A stretch of DNA of 64,000 nt from the NCBI GenBank assembly GCA_964035575.1, contig OZ037889.1:496001-560000 (forward strand), in the 5' to 3' direction. A model generated the notes under the pieces. The model had not been told where the DNA came from. It ran no database searches and worked only from the letters and a program-made list of their open reading frames with translations. A program made the translations under genes and the position numbers. This document shows, in pieces, positions 27,351 to 36,860 of this stretch (the first letter of the stretch is position 1; each line of letters starts with the position of its first letter). The stretch comes from Rhynchopus sp. YZ270_cl-10. Lineage: Eukaryota; Euglenozoa; Diplonemea; Diplonemida; Diplonemidae.

Positions 27351-28407
27351 AAACACTTGGAAGATAAATGTGTCTCAGACACCAAAATTGTTAAGAATAT
27401 AGGGGGGGAGAGGTTACAGGACAAAATACCAAGTTTGGGTAAGTGTTTTTGGTTGCAACACATTAGGAAGTAACCACGAAAACACCATCTACAAAGGCAT
27501 TGTGTGACACAACGTATCAGAATTCCCATCACCGCATCTGTGTTGAACACACAGCAGCCCGCTAGATACCCACACAAGAATTTGTGTTCTGAAAAAGACC
27601 CCTCATAAGCAGCTACGCACATAGTTTTTTTTTTTTTTTTTTGCTGCTGACAAAAAAAAATATATCAGTGGACCATGAATAGCACTGATAAAGTTCGTGA
27701 AGAGCATCCCCTCTTTAGTGAGGTGGGGAAAAAGAAAAGAAAAGAAAAGTTGGCAAGACGGACCTTCACGTAGTCACTTTGGCAACGAAAGAGAAGAACT
27801 ATCGATGCAGGCACCCTACTCGACTGACCCACGATGCCAGCCAGCCCCGGATGAAAGCACAAGAAAGAAAAGACACACACACAAAAACGACCCACACCAC
27901 CCCAAAATACTTGTCATAAGAAACTAGACAGAAAATAAAAGGCAAACACCGACCACCGACTTTTCGACCCATTTTTTTTTGTTGTGTGTTTGTGTTAGAA
28001 ATAAAAAGCGGGGGGGAAAGCTGCAACGTGCCCTGAGTGCCTAATAAGCACCCCCTGCCCCCCTCCCCTTCCCTCGGCTATTAAATGTAAAAAAAAAAAA
28101 AATGACAGCCATTGGGCCAAGAGCAGGGTTCACTTAGACAAACGAGGAGAAAAGAGGAGAGGGGGGAAGGGGGTTTGAAAGTTTGTTTTGTTTTGCGGGG
28201 GGATGGGGTGTGTGAACAAACAAAGGGCGCGCACAGGCTCCTGCGGATCAGCGAACCACAGTCGGCAAAAAGGTGGTAACGTAAAGCGCAAACCTCAAAG
28301 AAAAAGAAAAAAAACGCACATGGAATTCAGGAACCGAATTAAAATAATAAAAAAACACTTTTTTGGTGCTCAAAGACAACTCCAACTTTGAAAACAAAGC
28401 CACCCCG

Positions 28408-28442
28408 CTGGAAAGATGAACGCGCCTTTCCGCGCACACACC
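28408..28442 (-). repeat. Hairpin module, GCG stem type
   Basis: + strand GAAAGATGAAC then GCGC-CTTTC-CGCGC and ACACACC. It has the family leader AAGATGAA with yet another stem sequence. Confidence 0.45.
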
Positions 28443-28710
28443 TTTAAAAAAATATATAATAGTTATTGATGCACCTTTGACTGACCCACGTCTGATGCCA
28501 GCCCCACATTCCATTGTCAGTAGAACCCCTCGGTTTATCGAACGGTTTTGTCCATTCTGGGAGGAGTTGACCAAACTGCCATAGAGCCTTATGGGGTTTG
28601 TTTCCACACCGACTGGGAATACAAAGAAACTGCGTGTTACACTGCTAAATAGTGAGAGCACCGCTCAGTTTAATGATTGTTCAAATGAGAGTCAGAACAA
28701 AAGAAAAAAA

Positions 28711-28780
28711 ATTACTTGAAATACGTGACAGTGTATACCGGTGTACCGTAGGTGGACCCTAACCAGTCCTACATCCATCT
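28711..28780 (-). repeat. Double-hairpin dispersed element, copy 2
   Basis: ACTTGAAATACGTGACAGTG, then ACCGGTGTACCGTAGGTGGAC and AACCAGTCCTACATCCAT. It keeps the second hairpin and is shorter than the 9056 copy in the loop. Same orientation. Confidence 0.5.
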
Positions 28781-28826
28781 GCAAGCTGAAACACGTTGCA
28801 TTGGATAATAGGATTTTTTGATAAAT

Positions 28827-28884
28827 TGTTGGAGTAGTGTAGTTGCCTCGGTTGTGTTGCCACAGTTGTGCATATCTCCACTGA
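28827..28884 (-). mobile_element. LINE-tail subfamily 2 copy
   Basis: Minus strand begins CAGTGGAGAT and ends ACTACACTACTCCAACAATT before T-rich/A-rich sequence. It is nearly identical to 34141-34203 and has the same outer AGTG/CACT pairing as the LINE tail, but with a different centre. Confidence 0.5.
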
Positions 28885-29100
28885 TTTTTTTTCTCCTTCG
28901 ACGGGAAACGTTGTAAAGGGGGGTGGGGGATAAAACAATTATCCCTCCCCCCCCCTTTAGATGTGTTTATTCTTCTCTGAAGAAGAGTATACCCACCTTA
29001 AAAATGAAAAAACAAGGTGTGGAACACCAGAGGGGAGTAATGGGGAATGCAAGACAAGGCAAAACAAAAAAAATCAAAAAAAAAAAAAAAAAAAAAAAAA

Positions 29101-29145
29101 AAGTGAAGTTGATAGTGCAAACGCCTCTGGGACGCAGGCACTGAA
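29101..29145 (+). repeat. GCACT-stem repeat, copy 2
   Basis: GTGAAGTTGATAGTGCAAACGC, CTCTGGGACGCAGGCACTG: the first hairpin of the 27270 repeat, followed by an A run instead of the second hairpin. Confidence 0.4.
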
Positions 29146-30863
29146 AAAAAAGCAATCCCTAAAAGAAAAGATAAACCTGACGCGCTTAGTAACCAAAACA
29201 AAGGCGAAGCTACTATTATTTTTTTTACCCATGCACATTTGAAAAGATATGACTGGAGAGAGAATACTTTTCTTTTTTTTTTTTTTTTTTGTCGTTGCGC
29301 CGACAATTCACCGGTCCAAAAGATTATAGGTTTCATTGTCATTCCCAAAGGCTAGGACGCTAAAAGGCGCAAAATAAAATAAAAAAAACAGAAGAAAGTA
29401 CAATGTCTTCTCGAGCAGCACAAAAAAAATCCTCTCCTTTTGAAAGATGAATGGGTATCTCTCTGTGCACATCCCAATAAAAGTGAAGCTGGTGGTTCAA
29501 AAAAAAAAAAAAAAATCCCCCGGCGCCAGACACTGACGTTTCGAGTGATTTGAACCTCGGAGTGTGTTGCAGTATTTATTTTTTTTAAAAAAGGGCATGA
29601 ACAGAACCTCTCCCCATCCCGTTCCTTTCTTTTCCTTTGATCCTCTATAAATGGAATCCCTGCCCCCCTTTTTTTTGAGCAAAACCCTAAAAGAGAGGGA
29701 CATGGTAATCATAGAAAAAGAACTTTTCTTTCAAAAAAAAAAAAATCAGTACTGTGTGTTTCAAAATATCCCCCCCTTCCCCTCTCCCTCCCTCCCTCCC
29801 CAAAACTATTTCTTGAATTTCATTTTTTTTTTTTTAATTTGATATCTGCTATTCGGACAGACTCTTTCACTATTTCGGCTGGGAAAAAAAAAAGTATTTT
29901 TGGGGGGAAAAGAGTTGAAAGTTTTGCGTTTTTTAAAAAAAATTTTTTTGGGGAGTGGGTTTTTATTTTCCCCTTCATGGCATAAATTCGATGGAAGTTG
30001 CCGAGACAAAAACCCCTCCCGTTGGGATAAGGTCTTTATGGCGTCGGAAACACATCAAATAGGCCTAATAAAGGATACAACATATTTTAAAAAAACCCCC
30101 CTCGAGATTTGAAGGGGAGAGACTTGGGTGGGGAAAACAAAAAAAGAGAAAATTTGAAAGATGAAATGCCTCGTTTGTGCACACACATCTGAAATAAAAG
30201 AACTTTGAATGTGCAACAGGGAACACACCAAAAAAAAAAAGGGGGGAAACTTGAAAAAAAAAAAAAAAAAAAGGTGCGCAATGTAAGGCAGGAGATACAA
30301 AGGAAATGATGGTGATCGCGATACCTCACGTCTCCTGACCATAAATCGCCACCGTTAACCTTTTTTTGGGGGGTTGTTTAATAAGTTTGTTCTGTCAACG
30401 AAGCCAAATCACGAATGCACGTACCGTACGAGAGGGGAAGAGATGGGGAAGCATGGAGTGAAGGGGGAGAAAAGGTATTTTTTTTAATGCAAAGTTGCGC
30501 CAACAAAGAGAGAAGAAAAAGGGGGGGAAACACATCCGATACCTCGTCATTCTTTTTTTTTGATTTTGCAACCTGTCACCGTGAGTTATACCCCCTTTCT
30601 CCGATTTTGTACCTTTTTTTTTTTTTGGAAAATAATTACCAATCGTATTCTTCTGACGGGGCAGCGAGGTGAGGTGAGACGTGACCGTTGGACTTCTGCG
30701 ATCCGTTGAAGTGGGGATGTTTCTGTATTTATGTTTTTTGTTAAAAAACACTAATTGCATGAACTTTGTCCAAGCTAGGCACAATTCTAAACACCTCAAC
30801 ATCAACTCAAAAGTAAAAAAATTCATGATTTAACTAATTTTTTGAGGCCCAAACCCCACAAAG

Positions 30864-33522
30864 TCACCCTCGAAGGCTATAGTACTGAAATGAAAACGCA
30901 AACCGTGCTGTTCCGCACATACCTCCATCATCTGCGACACTGCGATGAACGGGTGCTCCTTGGGGCCGTCGTAGATGGCACTCGTGTACACCTCGTTGCG
31001 CTGCTCGGGTGCAACGGCACCAAGCTTCTCCATGACATCAGGGGGTATGCGGGTCAGGTCTGCAAGGTTGATCTGTTCCTTCCTGCAGCCCTGCACGAAG
31101 CGGAACCAGTCTGGCGGGCTGAAGGACTCAGGCATGCAGAGGTATTGGTTCTCAAGCGGCGACACCCATGCGTTTTCGGGGGCATTGAACAGCTGTTGTT
31201 TATGGTAAGAGGAGTGTTGATATTGTAGACATAATAGGTGACACATACCGGGCAAAGCACCTCCATCTGCCGTTTTGCCGCGCCCGCAGCCTCGCGGATC
31301 TTGCGCTCGCGGATCTTCCGCCTGTTGCGTGGGGAGCGCGATTTGCTGAACCTAGAGCTCTCGTCGTCAAGGCTGTCGACGGCATCCGCGTGGTTGAGGA
31401 GGAACTCCATGAGACGTGACACCTCGAAGCCGTAGGGGTTCTTCGGCGGGTCGCTCCCGAAGATCACACCAGCCGGACCGCCAGGGATAATGCCACCCCG
31501 GACACCACGGCCTCGTGCCGCTGCGCCCTGTGCTGCGGGTGGGAGTTGTTGCTGCTGCTGGTGGTGTTGGTGCTGGTGCTGGTGATGTTGAGGCTGGTTG
31601 TACGGCAGTGGCTGCCCTGCGCGCCTGTTGTTCATCATCATCCCCGGCTGAACCTGCTGCAGTTGGAACTGCGGCTGCTGTTGGAGTTGGTGATGTTGGT
31701 GCTGATGATGTTGATGTTGATGCTGGTGTTGGAGTTGGTGTTGAAGGTGGTGGCGCTGATGGTGTTGAAGCTGCACCTGGGGCGGCTGGTTCCCCCCCTT
31801 CCCTTGTTGGGGTACGAGCCACGCTTGCTGCACGAGAGCGACCTGGTACGGCTGCTGCTGCTGCTGCTGCTGGCCTGGGTGATGTTGACCTGGGTGCTGC
31901 TGCTGCTGCTGACCTGGATGCTGCTGTGCGTGCGGCTGATGTTGTGCGCTGTGGCGCGGCTGCACTGTCTGGAAGGGTGCCTCCTGGATGAGCTGCTGCT
32001 GCTGGAAGATGTGGTCCAGCTGCTGGCGCAGCTCCTCCTGCCCCTGCTCCTGGTCCACACGTGGGAACTGCATTGAGATGGTCTCCTTGTTGGTGTCGGG
32101 GATCACAAACGCAGACTGCACGGGTTCGCCGTTCTGCCCGTGTGGAATACCCTGCGGGCTGGTCGGGGCGGAGTGTGCCAGGGAGGGTGGGCCTGACTGT
32201 GCCTGGTCGGGCGCCTCCCATTCCATCTGCGTGTAGATCTGCTCGTAGAGCGGACGGCGTGCGGGGATGGCAGCGTTCCCCACACCCTGGGTGGGGTTCT
32301 CCTGGAGCGGCACAAACGTGGCGGCGACACCGCGGTACTCGATGTGCTCAGTGGAGCTGAGCTGCGAGTCCTCATCGTCGACCCACGACGTGACGTTCGG
32401 CATGCCTGGGACGGCGGTGTGGATGGACTCGGATGGGATGTACTCGTCCAGGGCGTCGGCACTGAGCGTCTTGCGCATCACGATAGGAGACTGCTCGCGC
32501 TGGCGGATCTCGACACGGCTGAGGGAGCGGCCACGACGGAACGTAATATCGTCAAACGAAAGGGAGAGACAGCCCTGACGCGTCGCGACCTCTGAGGAGG
32601 AGCGCGGCCGTCCTGTGGGCACCACACCGTCCACCTCGTTTGCGTCCTCGCCGTCCGGTCTGTGGCGGTGCACATTCGCATGCGCTGGGGGCACGAGCTC
32701 CTGCGCGATACCAGAGAGCTTTGCGCTTTCCTTTGTCTGCGTCTTGATGGTGGTCTCCTCTTCTGTGGGGATAATCTCTTCGCTGACGGTCATGGCGGAC
32801 TCTTTCCCGAGCAGGGAGGCGTGGTCCTTGAAGGAGATGGTCGTCTCCTTGGGCATCATTTTGACAAGCTGCTTGCGAATGTCGAGTTTGGTGTCTTCGT
32901 CTTGCGCGTCGGCAAGCCAGAAGCAGACGGTCTTCTTGTCGAGAACGAAGTCTGCACCGTTGACAGCCTCTGGGTGGTTGAGCTGCCCGCCCACAACGAG
33001 AAGGCAGACGTCCAGCCAGAGGCGCTGCAGGTGTGCCTTCGTCTTGCACACCATCTTGTAGTGGCCTCCGTGGCGGTTCCTGTGGTGTCCCCATGTGGGC
33101 TCCACACCGTTCTTGAATATCTGCACAGCCTCGACCTTCTTGTTCAGTGCGGAAGGCTGCAGGCGTTTGTAGAACCACCAGAACAGCCGGATCGTCTTGA
33201 TGACTCCAAGCGCCTGTCTAATGTTCGTGGGCGCACCCACTGCAGTCTCGTCTTTAGAGTCAAACCAGAACTGCCATTCGTGCTTCAGCGCTGCGTTTGA
33301 CTGACTCCCGAAGCTCATGTTTTTCAAGTCAGAAGAGACTTCAAGCGCCGCTTGACTCCCAAAGCTTGCATTGAAGCTCGCGTTGAAGCTTGCATTCGTG
33401 AAGCTAGCATTAAAGCTGCGCCCACCAAAGCTCAGGTTCTTGATCTCTGTCCCGTTGAAACTGACGTTCTTGAAGCTAGCATTGTTGAAGCTGCTGTTCC
33501 TAACTTCCCCCTCCATTCCCAT
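30864..33522 (-). CDS. Divergent eIF4E-family protein with long Gln/His-rich extension (3 exons)
   Basis: Exons 33522-31249, 31192-30923 and 30884-30864 give ~854 residues. Introns of 56 and 38 nt both begin GTATGT. Residues ~10-65 are repeats of an (N/K).SF unit. An eIF4E fold follows (~80-230): LKHEWQFWFD, RLFWWFYKRL, NGVEPTWGHHRNRHGGHYKM, LQRLWLDVCLLVVGG and VCFWLAD. The eIF4E Trp residues of WALW, FWALY, EPMW, FWLE and IW are present, but the Trp56 position has no Trp, Glu103 after EPTW is replaced, and the GGRW Trp is Tyr. The rest is disordered and rich in Gln/His (~500-700), with RGRGVRGG and a conserved-looking C-terminus (FNAPENAWVSPLENQYLCMP). It probably binds capped or SL-capped mRNA or has become a repressor-like 4E; this is inferred. 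Confidence 0.72.
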
Positions 33523-34273
33523 ACCGTCTCTCTCAGGCGACGCCTTTATCTTCAGGCTTCCAAATAAATATGTAAAACTGCTTTTTGCTTTGGTGTACTA
33601 GAGAGTGTGTAAAAAGAAGTGGTCGCTGTTGTGAATATGGGAGAGGTTGAAACATTTTGAAATGAACACAAAATAAGGAGAGGGGGCATTTTTTTCCCCC
33701 TTTCGTTCACGTTCAAAGCTCACAAAAGCAAAACACACACACCCTTGGGAAATTCCTCTCTTTTCCCCTCTTTTGGAACTGTCCTATAATTGCGTTCAAT
33801 ACACACCTTCCCACACCCCCCTTTTTTTAATTGCATTTCATTTGGTACCTCCACACTGCACACAGCTTCTGTCCAAATACCAGCCCAAGACACACACCGG
33901 GGGCGGTAAATGGTGAGAAATGGCATCATGACATCCCTTACACGTTGGACCCATAAGGACATTACGGGTTGTCATGACGTCGTTATTAGCAAGAGTGCAC
34001 ACCCCCTCGGTCAAAGACTACGTCGTGATGCACCTATTTTTTTTTTACCCCCTATTTTCCCTTCATCACATAATGTCATTACGAATCCAATGTGTACCTC
34101 ACTACCCCGTTTGAGACAACCCCGATTTATTCACTTTTTTGAAAAATTGTTGGGGTAGTGTAGTTACCTCGGTTGTGTTGCCACAGTTGTGCAATCTCCA
34201 CTGTCCTTTTTTTTTACCATATTTTTGAGAAACGATAAATCCGTCAGTCTTTTCACATTCCCTTAGACGACAT
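33523..34273. other. Spacer between the eIF4E-like and nuclease genes
   Basis: No gene seen. It contains the LINE-tail copy at 34141-34203 and ordinary AT-rich sequence. Confidence 0.4.
34141..34203 (-). mobile_element. LINE-tail subfamily 2 copy
   Basis: Nearly identical to 28827-28884 (TAGTGTAGTTACCTCGG, TTGTGTTGCCACAGTTGTGC, ATCTCCACTG on the + strand). It ends, in minus sense, in CCAACAATTTTTC and A-rich sequence. It lies 68 bases from the stop codon of the nuclease gene's neighbour spacer. Confidence 0.5.
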
Positions 34274-36304
34274 TCATCTCAACGCAAAGTCTACACAGAG
34301 TGGGAGGTGGTCGGAGTGGTGGGAGCGGCCGTCGGGGAGCCCGGTCTTTACTTCATTGAAGGTTGGGAGGCGGGCGACCGCTGTGGGAACGAAGTTCGGT
34401 GTGTGAAAGACGTAGTCGATACAGCCGATGAAGGGGGTGTCGTCCTTAGGGGAAAAGGTTGTGAAGGCAACCTCGGTTTCCTTTGTGTTGAGTTGGTTCG
34501 CACTTTGCCGGAGCTGTTGTGTTTCCTCTCCTTTTACATCCGCTGGCTTACTCTTTGCCTTTACTGCCTCTAACAATTCATTCACTGCCTCGGGGTGATC
34601 AATCTGCGGACTCCCTAGGCTAGGGTAGTCTTCGTACGCAGAACGCAACTCTACCAATGGTGAGCCCTGCCTATCGCATAACCCAAACCCAAATTGGGCA
34701 GAAACGATGCTAGAAGCATTTACAAAGCTGATCTCAAACTGCACTTCAATGGGAGCCGTCGACAGCACCCCTTCCCATAGGGAGGCCTCTGCAGGGATTG
34801 CCTTAGGGAACGCAATGGTGTAGTGGTGTGTACCAGAGGCATCCTGGATCCTCTCGAAGCTGGTGAGAGGGAATTGGGTGACGGATTTGCCAGCAATCCA
34901 CAGCTCGAAGGTTCCCTCAGTAAGCGTTGCGGTCTCTTCGAGTTGTACTTTGAAGCTTCTAATCCCAAGGGAAACATTCGCAACGCCACGAAGCACTGTG
35001 GACAGATGCGGACAAGAGATCACCCCGCGTTTCTCGCCAACAATCTTACTGCACGGAAGGAAGTACGTCTTCTGCTCCGGGCTTTTGAATGCGTTGTACA
35101 GCTCTCCATGCGCTATCGCGTTGAAATCTCCGGTAACGATTGCAGAGAGGGGGTCGGTACCTCGTTTTTCATGCCACTGTGCTTGGATGAAGCCACGGAA
35201 GAGCATGCTTTGGAATACTTTGTAGCTTTCAAGAGAAGGTTTCCAATAGAGATGGGTGGAGGCAAAGAGGCACGGTTTGCGGTACGGTAGTCTCCCCACA
35301 TCAGCGAGAACGGCGCATCCAATGTTGCGGGTGTCCTGTGGAAAGTCTATTCCAAAGAGAACACCCACTTCCCGGTAGGTTTCGTAGAGGATGGTTTGGG
35401 TTTTGTGCTCGCTGCGTTTGACAAAGTCGGTGTGGAGAAAACAGATCCCATCAGGGTGGGAGCTGTTCTTATGCTTCGGACGCGCCTTGAATTCCGACTG
35501 TATTGGTATAATGTCACCCCAATTCATTTTTTGGACGGTATGGTGAAAGGGGTACTCGGTTTTCCATTCTCTTTCGAAGTCGTTTTTGTCGACCTCACAG
35601 AGGGATGCGAAGTCTGCCTCAAATGCGGCTACCTCTGACATCAAGCATTTCATCCGACTGTACTCACCTTTAGGCAACCAGCTGTACCCCGATTTGTTCT
35701 TCTTGAGAACATCGCTTGAGAAGATGTTATATGTCAAGATCCTGATCGATGATTCACCACCTTTCTTCGTTGTCAGCATTTTAGGACTCCACGGACGCTG
35801 ATTGGTCCCTTCAAAGAGAATCTGCTTTGCGCTCCGAAGGTGCCCCGCAGGAACGTCAAACTTCCCTTCCTTCCCTCCACACACCATCGCGTAGAGGTTG
35901 CTCTGCTTCTTCAGGAGTGGGGCCTCCATGATACGAAGCCATTTGTATAGAGGGCGGTTTTGTTTTGCGGCATACGGTGCAAGGTCACGTGGTGCAGTTG
36001 TTGTAAAAGAATCTGATAGTAACCGTTCATATAGGACAAAGTCCGGCAAGGTCAGCCCCGATCCACAAATGAAGCAGTCCTCCGTCTTCCGCCCCGGCTT
36101 TGTCAACGACAGACACCGTTCCGCCCGGGTGATAACCTCCTCCACATCACCCTGAAACCCCTCGGCAATCCGCAGTGTTGCAGCGAGCTGTTCATAATCT
36201 GCTACTCCACCTGCAAAGCGTACCTTAGAATAGACGCGTGTGGTTAAAGGGAAGCTCAGTTCCAACTCTGCGAGTAATGACGCTTCGGAGCGGGGGTCGT
36301 TCAT
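34274..36304 (-). CDS. CCR4/nocturnin/Angel-type nuclease with GST-C-like N-terminus
   Basis: 676 residues, single exon. Residues ~20-170 include LTLPDFVLYERLL and PLYKWLRIMEAPLL, resembling the helical C-terminal half of glutathione S-transferases as found in translation factors. From ~190 an exonuclease-endonuclease-phosphatase domain follows: ILTYNIFSS, LCEVDKNDF, SHPDGICFLH, STHLYWKP, VTGDFNAIAHGELYNAF, IDYVFHTPNF and HHSDHLPLCVDF. All metal and catalytic residues are present, so the enzyme should be active as a deadenylase or related phosphodiesterase. About 170 mostly beta-type residues are inserted between GDFNA and IDYVF, which is unusual. The stop is a UGA right after the last conserved strand. 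The start follows a C-rich tract ending CCAGCAG. Confidence 0.8.
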   Translation of the reverse strand: MNDPRSEASLLAELELSFPLTTRVYSKVRFAGGVADYEQLAATLRIAEGFQGDVEEVITRAERCLSLTKPGRKTEDCFICGSGLTLPDFVLYERLLSDSFTTTAPRDLAPYAAKQNRPLYKWLRIMEAPLLKKQSNLYAMVCGGKEGKFDVPAGHLRSAKQILFEGTNQRPWSPKMLTTKKGGESSIRILTYNIFSSDVLKKNKSGYSWLPKGEYSRMKCLMSEVAAFEADFASLCEVDKNDFEREWKTEYPFHHTVQKMNWGDIIPIQSEFKARPKHKNSSHPDGICFLHTDFVKRSEHKTQTILYETYREVGVLFGIDFPQDTRNIGCAVLADVGRLPYRKPCLFASTHLYWKPSLESYKVFQSMLFRGFIQAQWHEKRGTDPLSAIVTGDFNAIAHGELYNAFKSPEQKTYFLPCSKIVGEKRGVISCPHLSTVLRGVANVSLGIRSFKVQLEETATLTEGTFELWIAGKSVTQFPLTSFERIQDASGTHHYTIAFPKAIPAEASLWEGVLSTAPIEVQFEISFVNASSIVSAQFGFGLCDRQGSPLVELRSAYEDYPSLGSPQIDHPEAVNELLEAVKAKSKPADVKGEETQQLRQSANQLNTKETEVAFTTFSPKDDTPFIGCIDYVFHTPNFVPTAVARLPTFNEVKTGLPDGRSHHSDHLPLCVDFALR

Positions 36305-36355
36305 GGTCTTTTTAAATTCTGCTGGAGGGGAGGATGTGTGGGGGAGGGGGGGTAA
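36305..36355 (-). promoter_or_regulatory. Pyrimidine tract and CAG upstream of the nuclease start
   Basis: The minus strand reads a C-rich tract, CATCCTCCCCTCCAGCAG, then 19 bases to the ATG at 36304. Probable trans-splice acceptor. Confidence 0.4.
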
Positions 36356-36635
36356 ATTTCTTTTTGTAAGATTGCAACAACAACGATCTCTGCGAGTTGG
36401 GTTTTTGTGGTAGAATTTAAGGAAGTCGGTGTGGGAGGTGCTAATAAGATAATTGAAGAGAGCAAAGGCAGAGACATCGAGAGGTTTGCAGCGGCAGCAA
36501 TTTTTACCAAAGTAATGAGAAGGTGTGCGCGTATGACAAAGAGGAGGATTGAGATAATAAGCAGAACTCTTTTATGGTATTTCTTTTGGTCGTGTTTGAC
36601 AGAAAAAAGAAAAAAAGAAAAGTTTGGAAGATGAC

Positions 36636-36655
36636 CCTAAGCCTCTTAGTCAACC
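36636..36655 (-). repeat. Hairpin module, short-loop copy
   Basis: + strand leader TTTGGAAGATGAC then CCTAAG-CCT-CTTAG and TCAACC. The stem is kept but the loop is shortened. It lies ~205 bases 3' of the 36861 stop codon, in minus-strand sense. Confidence 0.5.
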
Positions 36656-36860
36656 TTGATCACAAAAAAAAAAAAAAGCCCCCCACCGAGAAGGTATGTA
36701 CTTCGATAATGAAACGATTCTTTCCACCATCAGATGGATAAAAAGAGAAGTTGGGTACACCCAACAAGATAAAAAAACTCATAAATTTCCCCTCAAGAGA
36801 ACCCCCTCTACTCTGAACATCTCTCTTTTTTTGATTTTGTCTGAAAAACACACAATACAC

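Larger units (their letters stand above)
25095..30863. other. Gene-poor spacer with homopolymers and small repeats
   Basis: About 5.8 kb with no credible gene on either strand. It is packed with A and T runs and holds LINE-tail copies, hairpin modules and a GCACT-stem repeat, listed separately. The longest open frame (26894-27622, minus) is low-quality and runs through repeats. Confidence 0.5.

Noticed and set aside
26894-27622. 242-codon minus-strand frame with Cys-rich start
   Set aside because: It runs through a dispersed repeat and homopolymer tracts, has no conserved pattern, and its composition is unlike the real genes here.
30415-30672. Plus-strand frames near the 3' end of the eIF4E-like gene
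   Set aside because: Low-complexity Lys/Phe-rich translations of homopolymer tracts.
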